Shown here piece after piece: positions 9,208 to 16,619 of a stretch of DNA of 39,994 bases (positions within the stretch are counted from its first letter, which is position 1; each line of letters starts with the position of its first letter). The stretch comes from Alteromonadaceae bacterium (GTDB lineage: Bacteria; Pseudomonadota; Gammaproteobacteria; Enterobacterales; Alteromonadaceae). The position numbers and the translations under genes are program-made. The notes under the pieces are model-generated. The model was not told the DNA's origin and ran no database searches. It saw only the letters and a program-made list of their open reading frames with translations. The DNA is taken from positions 1 to 39,994 of the forward strand of contig JALUXV010000478.1 in NCBI GenBank assembly GCA_027013165.1, read 5' to 3'.

Positions 9208-9696
9208 TTAGTCGGCTTTGTACGCATCGTGACAAGATTTACAGCTTCCGCCTACTTTGCCAATCGCTGCTCGGTAGCCATCAGTATCGCCAGCTTCAAC
9301 AACGCTCGCTAGGTTTTGCGCCGCAGCACGCATAGCGTCGATTTTAGCTTCAACATCACTAAAATCTTCCCACATTTCATCCTTAGCACTGGTTTCAACA
9401 TCAAACTTACTAGTATCTGTAACCAAATAATCGCTCATCATGTCAGCCAATTGCTCTAGACGTACCGCATTGGTTTTCATTACTGACTCATCGAAAGGGA
9501 TAGCGCCCTTCGCCATACCACCTAACGGAGCCATGTTACTGCGAACCAACTGAAACAATGCTTGACGATACTGAGTTGCCGCTGCCGCATGGCGCTCAGA
9601 CGTTGCTTCATTTGCATATACACCACTGGCCGCGATAAGCGATACCAATGAAGCTCCCAATCCCATGATTACCTTGCGTTTAATTCCTGAAGTCAT
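9208..9696 (-). CDS. Cytochrome c' (class II c-type cytochrome)
   Basis: This periplasmic four-helix-bundle monohaem cytochrome has about 162 residues from the chosen start. The N-terminal signal peptide (MTSGIKRKVIMGLGASLVSL...GVYA) is followed by a helical body, and the haem site CKSCH lies a few residues from the C-terminus, the class II arrangement. A longer reading frame to 9762 exists. The ATG at 9696 is preferred because GGAG lies about seven bases upstream and it gives a clean signal peptide. The known roles of the family are electron transfer or NO/CO binding; here I infer only periplasmic haem binding. It follows the long minus-strand operon with no convincing terminator in between, and has its own terminator. 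Confidence 0.9.
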   Translation of the reverse strand: MTSGIKRKVIMGLGASLVSLIAASGVYANEATSERHAAAATQYRQALFQLVRSNMAPLGGMAKGAIPFDESVMKTNAVRLEQLADMMSDYLVTDTSKFDVETSAKDEMWEDFSDVEAKIDAMRAAAQNLASVVEAGDTDGYRAAIGKVGGSCKSCHDAYKAD

Positions 9697-9805
9697 GCCT
9701 GTTCTCCGTTTTATTAACTTTGGATAGATTTTTGTTGTTTTCTCTATCCTGACAAAAAGCATAGTTTTAGCAAGGTTTTAAACGATATTAAGCGTACTTT
9801 TTCAG

Positions 9806-10801
9806 TTAAAAAGGCAAAAAGTTAAAAGCGTATTCCAACTTAGTCTGCTTAACCTTGGCTTCTCCAAAGTTTATCATCCTGATACGGGCAAGGAGTTTTT
9901 GCTCCAATGCCTCGAAGTCCAGTTCACTACTTACCAGGGTAACCAGTGACAAACTCCCATTGGGTTCAATAGTAAGATTCACCGTAAGCTTGCCCTCCAA
10001 ATCAGGATTTTCCCGCAATGCACGTCTGTACAATGCGTACACCGCGCCTTTGTTTGCATCTAGGGTTTTTCTAATGGCCTCGATATCTCTGTCGCCTATC
10101 ACTTGAGACTCTGTTTGAATACGCTTGGCAGCAAGTGAAGCCGCTCCCTGCTCTGGTGCGTCAAATTCGGTGGTTCTGCGACCAGCCAACTCACCACGTG
10201 CGCCTATTTCTGTGCTTATATCACTTTGTGATAGTCCTCCACTGGTGCTCGTTGCCACTTCTTGACCAATACGTTGACGTTGAGTTTGCTCGGCATGCCC
10301 TGCTCCTTCAACGGTTTGAACATCCGCCAAGTTAGTTAAACTTGCGTCACTGCGTAAGCTGGCTAGTTGATCTTGAAACGCTAAAACACCGGTTTGCCGC
10401 GCATTTTCACGAGCTTGCGCTACCGTTTCTTCCGGCGTTGGCTCGGGTTCAGGCTCTGGTTCTAAAATCGGTTCTGGCTCTGGAGTCACTACTTCTTCAG
10501 GTGCTGGCGGTTTCTCTTCGGGGGTAGGCTCTGGGGGCTTCTCCTCAGGTATTGGCTCAGGTGCGGGCTCTGGTTCAATGATTGGCGGCGGAGGTGGCTC
10601 CTGTGCCACTAAAATATGCGCTAGTTGAGGCGGCTTTCGCGGTTCCTCTTGCACCAGTGTTTGTGGAAGCTGAACGACGGAAACGCCCACGGCTAACAGA
10701 AGGGTTACGCCTAATACGCCGTAGGTTATCTGAGTAAATCGTCGATTTTCCCTCTCGCTCGATGACCATGGAAGCTGGCTGTCAAAATACACCGTACTCA
10801 T
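9806..10801 (-). CDS. TonB-like energy transducer with AgmX/PglI-type C-terminus
   Basis: Single-pass inner-membrane protein of 331 residues: a short cytoplasmic N-terminus, a membrane helix near residues 28-46 (YGVLGVTLLLAVGVSVVQL), a long Pro/Glu-rich spacer (about 52-125, many EPEP and PPEP units), and a C-terminal domain. The end (ALYRRALRENPDLEGKLTVNLTIEPNGSL...) resembles the AgmX/PglI C-terminal domain of Myxococcus gliding proteins more than classical TonB. The family role is to carry force from a TolQ/ExbD motor across the periplasm. It overlaps the upstream ExbD gene by four bases (ATGA), so the proteins are translationally coupled. It is the last gene of the 15-gene run. Confidence 0.85.
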   Translation of the reverse strand: MSTVYFDSQLPWSSSERENRRFTQITYGVLGVTLLLAVGVSVVQLPQTLVQEEPRKPPQLAHILVAQEPPPPPIIEPEPAPEPIPEEKPPEPTPEEKPPAPEEVVTPEPEPILEPEPEPEPTPEETVAQARENARQTGVLAFQDQLASLRSDASLTNLADVQTVEGAGHAEQTQRQRIGQEVATSTSGGLSQSDISTEIGARGELAGRRTTEFDAPEQGAASLAAKRIQTESQVIGDRDIEAIRKTLDANKGAVYALYRRALRENPDLEGKLTVNLTIEPNGSLSLVTLVSSELDFEALEQKLLARIRMINFGEAKVKQTKLEYAFNFLPF

Positions 10802-11322
10802 GCAGCCACCTCACCTTCAACGTCAGCCCCAATGATCTGCTCTATCGCCAGTGAAACATTGGTGAAACCAGCACTTGCACAGGTCGTCATTATCTTTTTA
10901 AGCAAAGCGTAAGGTACGCTCCTGTCACCCATAATGGTAATCGGGTGTCTTTCTGGCCCATCATTTACCGTATTTTCAGGCAAAGCCGCTTTGTGTAGTT
11001 CAAGCTGAGCGGCCAGCATGGAAATGGTGCTATCGGCCTCTCGCATTACCGCATCTACGTTTGCTACATGCTGTCCTTCAATGAGGATATCTGTACCGTT
11101 AACAAGAATAAGTAGAGTTTCCTTGGCGGCTAGTTCCGAGGTAGCTTGGGGTAGCGTGACCGATTTGTGGTTATCAAGCACCTGTACGTCAGATGCATTG
11201 AGCATTAAAAAGAACACTAATATGGTGAAGATATCCATCAAAGACACAAGGCTTAGCTTAGTTTGCTGGGCGTTGCGTCTGTGATTTCTGTCCATACGCT
11301 TCGCTCTCATAGATTGCTTCAT
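10798..11322 (-). CDS. ExbD/TolR family protein (with conserved Asp)
   Basis: Inner-membrane motor subunit of 174 residues. A basic N-terminus is followed by one membrane helix, SLVSLMDIFTILVFFLML, in which Asp30 occupies the place of the proton-carrying Asp of ExbD/TolR (compare PLVDVMLVLL). The rest is a periplasmic domain. It starts inside the stop of the preceding ExbD paralogue and ends inside the start of the TonB-like gene (ATGA overlaps of four bases on both sides), implying fixed-ratio synthesis. Two TolR-type subunits beside one TolQ is also the make-up of the Myxococcus AglR-AglQ-AglS motor. Confidence 0.88.
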   Translation of the reverse strand: MKQSMRAKRMDRNHRRNAQQTKLSLVSLMDIFTILVFFLMLNASDVQVLDNHKSVTLPQATSELAAKETLLILVNGTDILIEGQHVANVDAVMREADSTISMLAAQLELHKAALPENTVNDGPERHPITIMGDRSVPYALLKKIMTTCASAGFTNVSLAIEQIIGADVEGEVAA

Positions 11323-11894
11323 TGTGCATACTCCATAGGTGAACTAGGCGTTGCAGTCCAGTCGAGACTCGCCATACTCGGCGGTGCTTCGGCAAAAGAG
11401 ACCTCGGGAAATAATGCTGCATCCACTACCGAAGCAGCCACCACATCTTTGTATGACCGAACTTGTTCGATAAGCGTAATAACACTCTGATAGTCTAGCG
11501 AGTCATCAATCATCAAAACAATGTCGTCTTTCTCAATACCTTTTGCTAGCAGGGTTTGTTTTATCTGCTTTAAGATAAACTGAATCTTGTCCCAATCATT
11601 GTGGTATGAGCTGTCACCCTCGTTAGTCACGGCGGGGATCTGCTCTACCAAATAACCGGAAGGGAAATACACGGCACTACCCTGAGGCGTTACCACAAGC
11701 TCTATATGTTGATTTTCAATGTCATCACCATTGCCTGCGACCTCCAACCCAGGAAGGCTCAATTCAATCACGGTAATCTTAGAAAACACCATCATCATCA
11801 ACAGCACTGGTACTAAGACAATCATTAGATTTAAAAACGAAGTTATATCTAACTCTGCGTCAGGCTTTTTATGACGTTTTTGACGACCCAACAT
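11319..11894 (-). CDS. ExbD/TolR family protein (Asn in place of Asp)
   Basis: Second motor subunit, 191 residues: a basic N-terminus (MLGRQKRHKKPDAELD), one membrane helix (ITSFLNLMIVLVPVLLMMMVF) and a periplasmic domain. By alignment of the helix, the position of the proton-carrying Asp is Asn22. An acidic residue (Asp16) precedes the helix but is six residues earlier. If the alignment is right, this subunit cannot carry protons in the usual way and may be structural, working beside its Asp-bearing neighbour. It starts six bases after the TolQ-like gene. Confidence 0.85.
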   Translation of the reverse strand: MLGRQKRHKKPDAELDITSFLNLMIVLVPVLLMMMVFSKITVIELSLPGLEVAGNGDDIENQHIELVVTPQGSAVYFPSGYLVEQIPAVTNEGDSSYHNDWDKIQFILKQIKQTLLAKGIEKDDIVLMIDDSLDYQSVITLIEQVRSYKDVVAASVVDAALFPEVSFAEAPPSMASLDWTATPSSPMEYAQ

Positions 11895-11900
11895 AATGAC

Positions 11901-12566
11901 TTACTCGTCTGCTTGACGGCTAAATGGCGTCACTGATTTTTTGGCCATTAATGCGTTGAGAAATTTCACGCCAGCCATCTCCATACTATCGACAATTTCC
12001 ACTGTTTTGGTTTGCAGAATCGAATGCAGAGCTAATAGCGGAATCGCCGCAATCAAGCCAAATGCCGTGGTATTCATCGCCACGGAAATACTCTGCGACA
12101 ACAAGCTCGCTTTTTCCGAAGGGTCTGCATTCGCTACCGCAGAAAAGGCTGCAATCAAGCCTATAATAGTTCCGAGTAGACCAAGCAAGGTTGAAATATT
12201 TGCCAAGGTACCCAAGTACGGCGTGCGTTTTTCTAATCGTGGAATGGTTTCCATTAAGCCTTCCTCCATCGCGTACTCAATATCCTCTCTTCGAGGGCTC
12301 ACTTGTAAGCGTGCGATACCAGCTCCGATAACTCGAGCGACTGGCGCAGAGCCCTTAGCTGATAGTTTTTCTACTTGATCAAATCGCTGATTATTCAGCA
12401 AGGGCTCTAGCTCAGAAAATGCCTTTTTGTTGGTGTGCTTTGCTGATGCCAAAAAGAAGTAGCGCTCTAGCGCAATAGACAAGCCAATTGCCAATACAAT
12501 TGCGATAGGGAACATGAAGGCACCGCCCTCTTGGAAAAAACGTACAATTACATCAAAAATTTGCAT
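11901..12566 (-). CDS. MotA/TolQ/ExbB proton channel family protein
   Basis: Inner-membrane channel-forming motor protein, 221 residues. Three membrane segments are visible: FMFPIAIVLAIGLSIAL (about 17-33), TLLGLLGTIIGLIAAFSAV (about 127-145) and MNTTAFGLIAAIPLLALHSI (about 164-183), with the LGLLGTxxGLI signature of the family. The ribosome site GAGG lies about seven bases before ATG. It pairs with the two ExbD genes and the TonB-like gene that follow. A 79-base gap upstream contains no gene; TTGACG at its middle could be part of a weak internal promoter, but no good -10 follows. Confidence 0.92.
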   Translation of the reverse strand: MQIFDVIVRFFQEGGAFMFPIAIVLAIGLSIALERYFFLASAKHTNKKAFSELEPLLNNQRFDQVEKLSAKGSAPVARVIGAGIARLQVSPRREDIEYAMEEGLMETIPRLEKRTPYLGTLANISTLLGLLGTIIGLIAAFSAVANADPSEKASLLSQSISVAMNTTAFGLIAAIPLLALHSILQTKTVEIVDSMEMAGVKFLNALMAKKSVTPFSRQADE

Positions 12567-12645
12567 GATACTACCTCGTTATCATTGTGCTCTTTGTTTT
12601 GTAAAACAGTGTGTTGTTTTAAACGTCAAAAAAATGGTTATCGGG

Positions 12646-12966
12646 TTATGGTTGCGCCTCATCCGGTGCATGAGTGGCACTATTGTCTTGCCCCATATGT
12701 TGGGTGAGCGCCAGATTCCGCATAAATGATTTTCGCTCTATGAGAGAAAGCTCCATGGTTTTGAGTGGCCAAGTTAATGTACCGTCGATGCTTCTATGCT
12801 CAGGTAGCTGCCATGGAACAATACTCAGTACCTGTGGCTGCTCTTTACTGCCTTTAATGGTGACTTCAAGTCGGATAGGTTCCTCAGTTTGCTGGGCCAA
12901 CACTAGGTTAGACAGGCCTATAAGAAGTGCAGCCGCAATACTTTTAGTCAGGGTGTTAATTGCCAC
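12646..12966 (-). CDS. Small periplasmic protein of unknown function
   Basis: I do not recognise this 107-residue protein. A signal peptide is clear (AINTLTKSIAAALLIGLSNLVLAQQ). The mature part is polar and mixed, with RLEVTIKGSKEQPQVLSIVPW and LPEHRSIDGTLTWPLKTMEL suggesting beta strands. The start is most likely GTG at 12966: a near-perfect AGGAGGA lies about eight bases upstream, and the start overlaps the stop of the TPR lipoprotein gene by 11 bases. Its place between TPR and TolQ genes implies a part in the same envelope machine. Confidence 0.75.
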   Translation of the reverse strand: MAINTLTKSIAAALLIGLSNLVLAQQTEEPIRLEVTIKGSKEQPQVLSIVPWQLPEHRSIDGTLTWPLKTMELSLIERKSFMRNLALTQHMGQDNSATHAPDEAQP

Positions 12967-13687
12967 TGGTAACTCCTCCTTGTTGCTGCAACGCAAGCTG
13001 GCGTTCTACGTCTTTTATCCACCGCTGCACACTTTTTAAGGTTCGCTGTTCTGGGTTAGCATTTGGCGCTTGCGCGATGGTTTGATATTGATGGTAATGA
13101 AATAGTGCTGTGACTTTGTCGCCCAAATACAAATCGTGAAGAATCCCCATATTCAGATGCACTAACGGATTATTTGGCCATGCCGCCAGTGCTTCATTCC
13201 AATAGTGATTTGCCCTCTTAAAATCGCCTTGTTCTCTAGCTAAAGCACCCAGTCTATTTAGAGCAAAATGATTGTATTGATTGTGTTCAATTGCGGTTTC
13301 GTAAGCCGATTGTGCTAGCTGAGTGTCGCCGAGTGCTTTGGCGATATCACCCTTTAGCACCCAATATGCAGATGGGGTTTCATCGGTTACGTTAATGCCT
13401 TGAAGCACATGAGACGCCTGCTCAAAATCTCCCGATGTAGTTAATGCAATCGCACTATTAAACACGCTCTGCTGCTCTGAACTGAATGTCCGCTTCGCAG
13501 CAAGGTAATGATTCTGTGCCGAAACAACTGTCGTTTCTTCAGCGTTAGCCTGCACTTCATTGCTCTGTGACTGAGACAAGTCATTTTCTCCGTGCTCACT
13601 GGTAGTGGTCATACAAGCAGATAGAAGTAGGACACTTGTCGAAACAATAAGTAGCCGCTTAAAACTGAGGCCATTAATACATGTCAT
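12956..13687 (-). CDS. TPR lipoprotein
   Basis: Exported lipoprotein of 243 residues. The signal ends in lipobox LLSAC with the lipidated Cys25. The next residue is Met, not Asp, so by the E. coli Lol rule it would go to the outer membrane. About three to four TPR-like helical pairs follow (residues 90-200: WVLKGDIAKALGDTQLAQSAYETA, NRLGALAREQGDFKRANHYWNEAL, LNMGILHDLYLGDKVTALFHYHQY). It overlaps the large TPR gene by 14 bases and has its own AGGAA site. Its size and type resemble the GltE-class TPR lipoprotein of Myxococcus; that correspondence is from memory and inferred. Confidence 0.85.
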   Translation of the reverse strand: MTCINGLSFKRLLIVSTSVLLLSACMTTTSEHGENDLSQSQSNEVQANAEETTVVSAQNHYLAAKRTFSSEQQSVFNSAIALTTSGDFEQASHVLQGINVTDETPSAYWVLKGDIAKALGDTQLAQSAYETAIEHNQYNHFALNRLGALAREQGDFKRANHYWNEALAAWPNNPLVHLNMGILHDLYLGDKVTALFHYHQYQTIAQAPNANPEQRTLKSVQRWIKDVERQLALQQQGGVTSGN

Positions 13688-16619
13688 GGCTGAGTTCCTC
13701 GATATATTCAGGCTTGCGGTAGCGAGCGGGATATAGAGCTGCTAACTGTTCGAAACTAGCTTGCACCCATTCGTCGTAAACACCAGACCAAGCGCGTCGT
13801 GCGTTGGCTTCAAAAACAGATAGCGCTTGTTCCTCAAAGGGATACGCTTGCTCTTCGAGTAACAATTCATATTGTTCTAGTTCTAATGCAGACAAACTCG
13901 TCGGGCGCTCAGAGGCCATCAAGTCATCGACCAAGGTGATGTAAAGCGTGGCTAAATTGTGATTGGCAGCAGTAGCGTATTCTCTCACTCCGTAGGCCAG
14001 TACTTTGTTGTGTGAATCGATTGCACGTTGCAGCGCATCTTTCTTTTTAGTCAAACTGGATTGCAATGGCATGGTTAACTTGATTTGGCTAAACGCCACC
14101 CGCGCATCATCTGCGAATACCATGGCCGACATTGCTGCCAACGTTTGAGAGCGCAAGGTTCCGCCACTGTCAGCACGATCGTGGCCTAGTATCAGTTTGT
14201 TTAACCAGTAACGACGTTTGCTGTCTTCACCACTAGTGCGGTAAAACTCACTCATGATAAAGCGCGCTTCAGTCACCTGTTCGAAGGGGTCAGGATAGGC
14301 ATGGGCATAGGTTCTAAATGCAGGGAGCGCCGCGTTGCGATTTCCTGCTTTTTGGAAGTATTGTGCGGCTTGAAACAACGCCTGTTGACCTTCAACGCTT
14401 GATTCGTCTCCTTGCCATTGGGCATACAAAATATCGCCAGCGGCTTGCCACTGTTCGGTTTGTTCGTACACAAACATTAACTTGGTATCAATATCTTGTG
14501 TGAGTGTGTTCGCTGGATAACGAGACGCAAAATCCAACAACAACACCTGTGCTTCTTCAAAACGAGACAGGGCAATCAGATAGCTTGCCGCATCATACTG
14601 AGCGGTAACGCTGACGTCGCTGTCAGGAGCCACTGTCATCAAACGCATGAGATGAGTTACCGCTTCGTCCAGCTTCTCGTTATCAACGGCGAGCTGAGCT
14701 TGGTTGAAAATGCTGATGGCGTAGTTTCGCTCTAGTTGGTGAAAGCTACTGTGACTGTCCGGTAGGGTCTGAAGAAGCCCTCGGTAATCTTGTTCGGCAG
14801 CAACAAAGTCTTTCAAACCAAAATGGCTATGGGCTTGCACCAATCGGGCGGAGAGCAGTATGTCGGGCGTAACCGCATGAGCAATTTCTGCTGAGGCATT
14901 CAGTAACCACTGACTGTACTGAATAGCCTCTAGATAGTGATTGGCATCAAACTGGTCTTGCATTAATGTTTGCACAACAGCAATAGAACGCACATCAGTG
15001 TCGAAGTTCTGTACGAATTGCCTCTGGCTTTGTTGCTGTTGGGCCAACCAGTGAGCGTGTTGGTCTGTGTCTTTCGCTAACGTTTGGAGCAAGGCTCGAT
15101 AAGACAAAAGTGCTGTGTAGGCAGCGTCATTGGCAAATGTGGAATCGCTGTACCCGTATCCCACGTCTTCATAATGCATGATGGCATTATCAAACTGCTC
15201 TGTTTCGAAATAGCTCTCCGCTAGATTGAACTGCATTTGTGGACGAAGGGGATCGTCGCCAAACAATGATATGAAGGTCAGGTAATATTCTGCTGCACTG
15301 GCATATGCCAACCTCGCCTGTTCCTCTCGTTCACTCTCAGACAAAGTACTAAAAAACTCAGGCAGTGATGTGCTGCTTTGAGAGTTGTTGAGCGTTTGAG
15401 CAAGACTGTGATGGCTCTGAGCTAACTCTTGTAAGTATGTATGTAAATAGCTATTGGCTTGCTCCAGTGCGCTACTCGACTCAGTTTTCGATAGCTCCTC
15501 ATACACTCCTTGCTCAGGTCCGAACAACTTCACAAAAGCGGCTTTTGCGCCCATCACTTCGCTAGGAAAATCGCCCAGAATAAATGCGTCGATGTGCTTA
15601 ACAAAAAATGAAACTGCATTGGGATGCAATGGGTAGGTATTTGCGAATGCCACATAGGTCTCGGCGGCATCGAGAAAGCGATCATTGTCTAAGTGCTGCT
15701 GGGCAAGCTCGTCAAATACTAAGTAGCTATGAGGCTGTTGCCCGTGAACCTCATAGTAATCAACTATTGCTTCACCATTTCCTTGATACGAGAAAAGTGT
15801 CGCCATGACACGCAAACTGTCTTGTGCTAGCTTCCGCTGCCCTTTCGGCAACCCATCAATATTGGGCAAGTAACCTTTGCCGTTAATATCGATGGCTTGA
15901 GCAAAACTGGCAGACAGCATACGGTCGAATGAAGGCAGCGCGTTGGTGTAATCAGAGAGTTTGTAAAACGCCCAGCCTTGCATGTAGGCTGACATGCTAT
16001 AAAAAGTATCTTGCTCGCCAGCGTCTAGCACCTTTTGGTAAGCTTGTGCAGCTTGCGCATAATCACCATTGCTATAGTGTGCTTCTCCCAAACGAAACCA
16101 GGCTTCGGTAGCGTGTAAAGGTTCAGGAGAGGTTTCCAATAGATCGTATAAGATATCCACGCTCTGCTGAGAGTTACCTTGCAGATCATAGGCTCGAGAT
16201 AATTGATACAACGCACTCTGGCGATATTCCTCGTCTTCTGCGCTTTCAAGTGTTTTCTTGTACGTATCAATAGCTCTTTCAAAGGTGTGCTGACTATCCG
16301 AGTCTCCCCGCAATTGTTCTTCTTCGGCTACCAACATCTCTACATCGGCTAACCGCATGAGTAATTGACGGGATAAGGAGGGGTCGTCAACGGTAGAGGC
16401 TAAATCAGCGTAATTGTCCCTCAACGCACTCAAGTCTGCGGGCGGCAATTGGGTTTTCTCAACTGTGATAGGTGCTACGCCCAGCACGTCCATCAAGGCT
16501 TGATTGTTAATAGTGACATTATCCTCAGTCACAGAACTATCTGTTGTTGACCAACAACCGCTCAGAGCAATCACCAGTGGCGATAGAAGCATAAGTCTAT
16601 TTGTTACAACACGGCTCAT
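13674..16619 (-). CDS. Large TPR lipoprotein
   Basis: Exported scaffold-like protein of 981 residues. The signal peptide ends in lipobox ALSGC (Cys22, then Trp, so probably outer membrane). Most of the chain is helical with many TPR or TPR-like units, clearest at about 140-240 (ALYQLSRAYDLQGNSQQSVDILY, AWFRLGEAHYSNGDYAQAAQAYQK), 435-490 and 590-710. TPR arrays bind partner proteins, so it is likely a periplasmic scaffold. It overlaps the upstream TPR gene by four bases (ATGA), with GAGGAA six bases before ATG. It could correspond to a GltD/AgnA-like multi-TPR protein, judged by size and neighbours only. Confidence 0.85.
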   Translation of the reverse strand: MSRVVTNRLMLLSPLVIALSGCWSTTDSSVTEDNVTINNQALMDVLGVAPITVEKTQLPPADLSALRDNYADLASTVDDPSLSRQLLMRLADVEMLVAEEEQLRGDSDSQHTFERAIDTYKKTLESAEDEEYRQSALYQLSRAYDLQGNSQQSVDILYDLLETSPEPLHATEAWFRLGEAHYSNGDYAQAAQAYQKVLDAGEQDTFYSMSAYMQGWAFYKLSDYTNALPSFDRMLSASFAQAIDINGKGYLPNIDGLPKGQRKLAQDSLRVMATLFSYQGNGEAIVDYYEVHGQQPHSYLVFDELAQQHLDNDRFLDAAETYVAFANTYPLHPNAVSFFVKHIDAFILGDFPSEVMGAKAAFVKLFGPEQGVYEELSKTESSSALEQANSYLHTYLQELAQSHHSLAQTLNNSQSSTSLPEFFSTLSESEREEQARLAYASAAEYYLTFISLFGDDPLRPQMQFNLAESYFETEQFDNAIMHYEDVGYGYSDSTFANDAAYTALLSYRALLQTLAKDTDQHAHWLAQQQQSQRQFVQNFDTDVRSIAVVQTLMQDQFDANHYLEAIQYSQWLLNASAEIAHAVTPDILLSARLVQAHSHFGLKDFVAAEQDYRGLLQTLPDSHSSFHQLERNYAISIFNQAQLAVDNEKLDEAVTHLMRLMTVAPDSDVSVTAQYDAASYLIALSRFEEAQVLLLDFASRYPANTLTQDIDTKLMFVYEQTEQWQAAGDILYAQWQGDESSVEGQQALFQAAQYFQKAGNRNAALPAFRTYAHAYPDPFEQVTEARFIMSEFYRTSGEDSKRRYWLNKLILGHDRADSGGTLRSQTLAAMSAMVFADDARVAFSQIKLTMPLQSSLTKKKDALQRAIDSHNKVLAYGVREYATAANHNLATLYITLVDDLMASERPTSLSALELEQYELLLEEQAYPFEEQALSVFEANARRAWSGVYDEWVQASFEQLAALYPARYRKPEYIEELSHDMY

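Noticed and set aside
9806-12566. Ordinary TonB-ExbB-ExbD iron-uptake system
   Set aside because: No TonB-dependent receptor is present, two ExbD genes occur, the C-terminus is AgmX-like, and the operon is dominated by TPR proteins and barrels.
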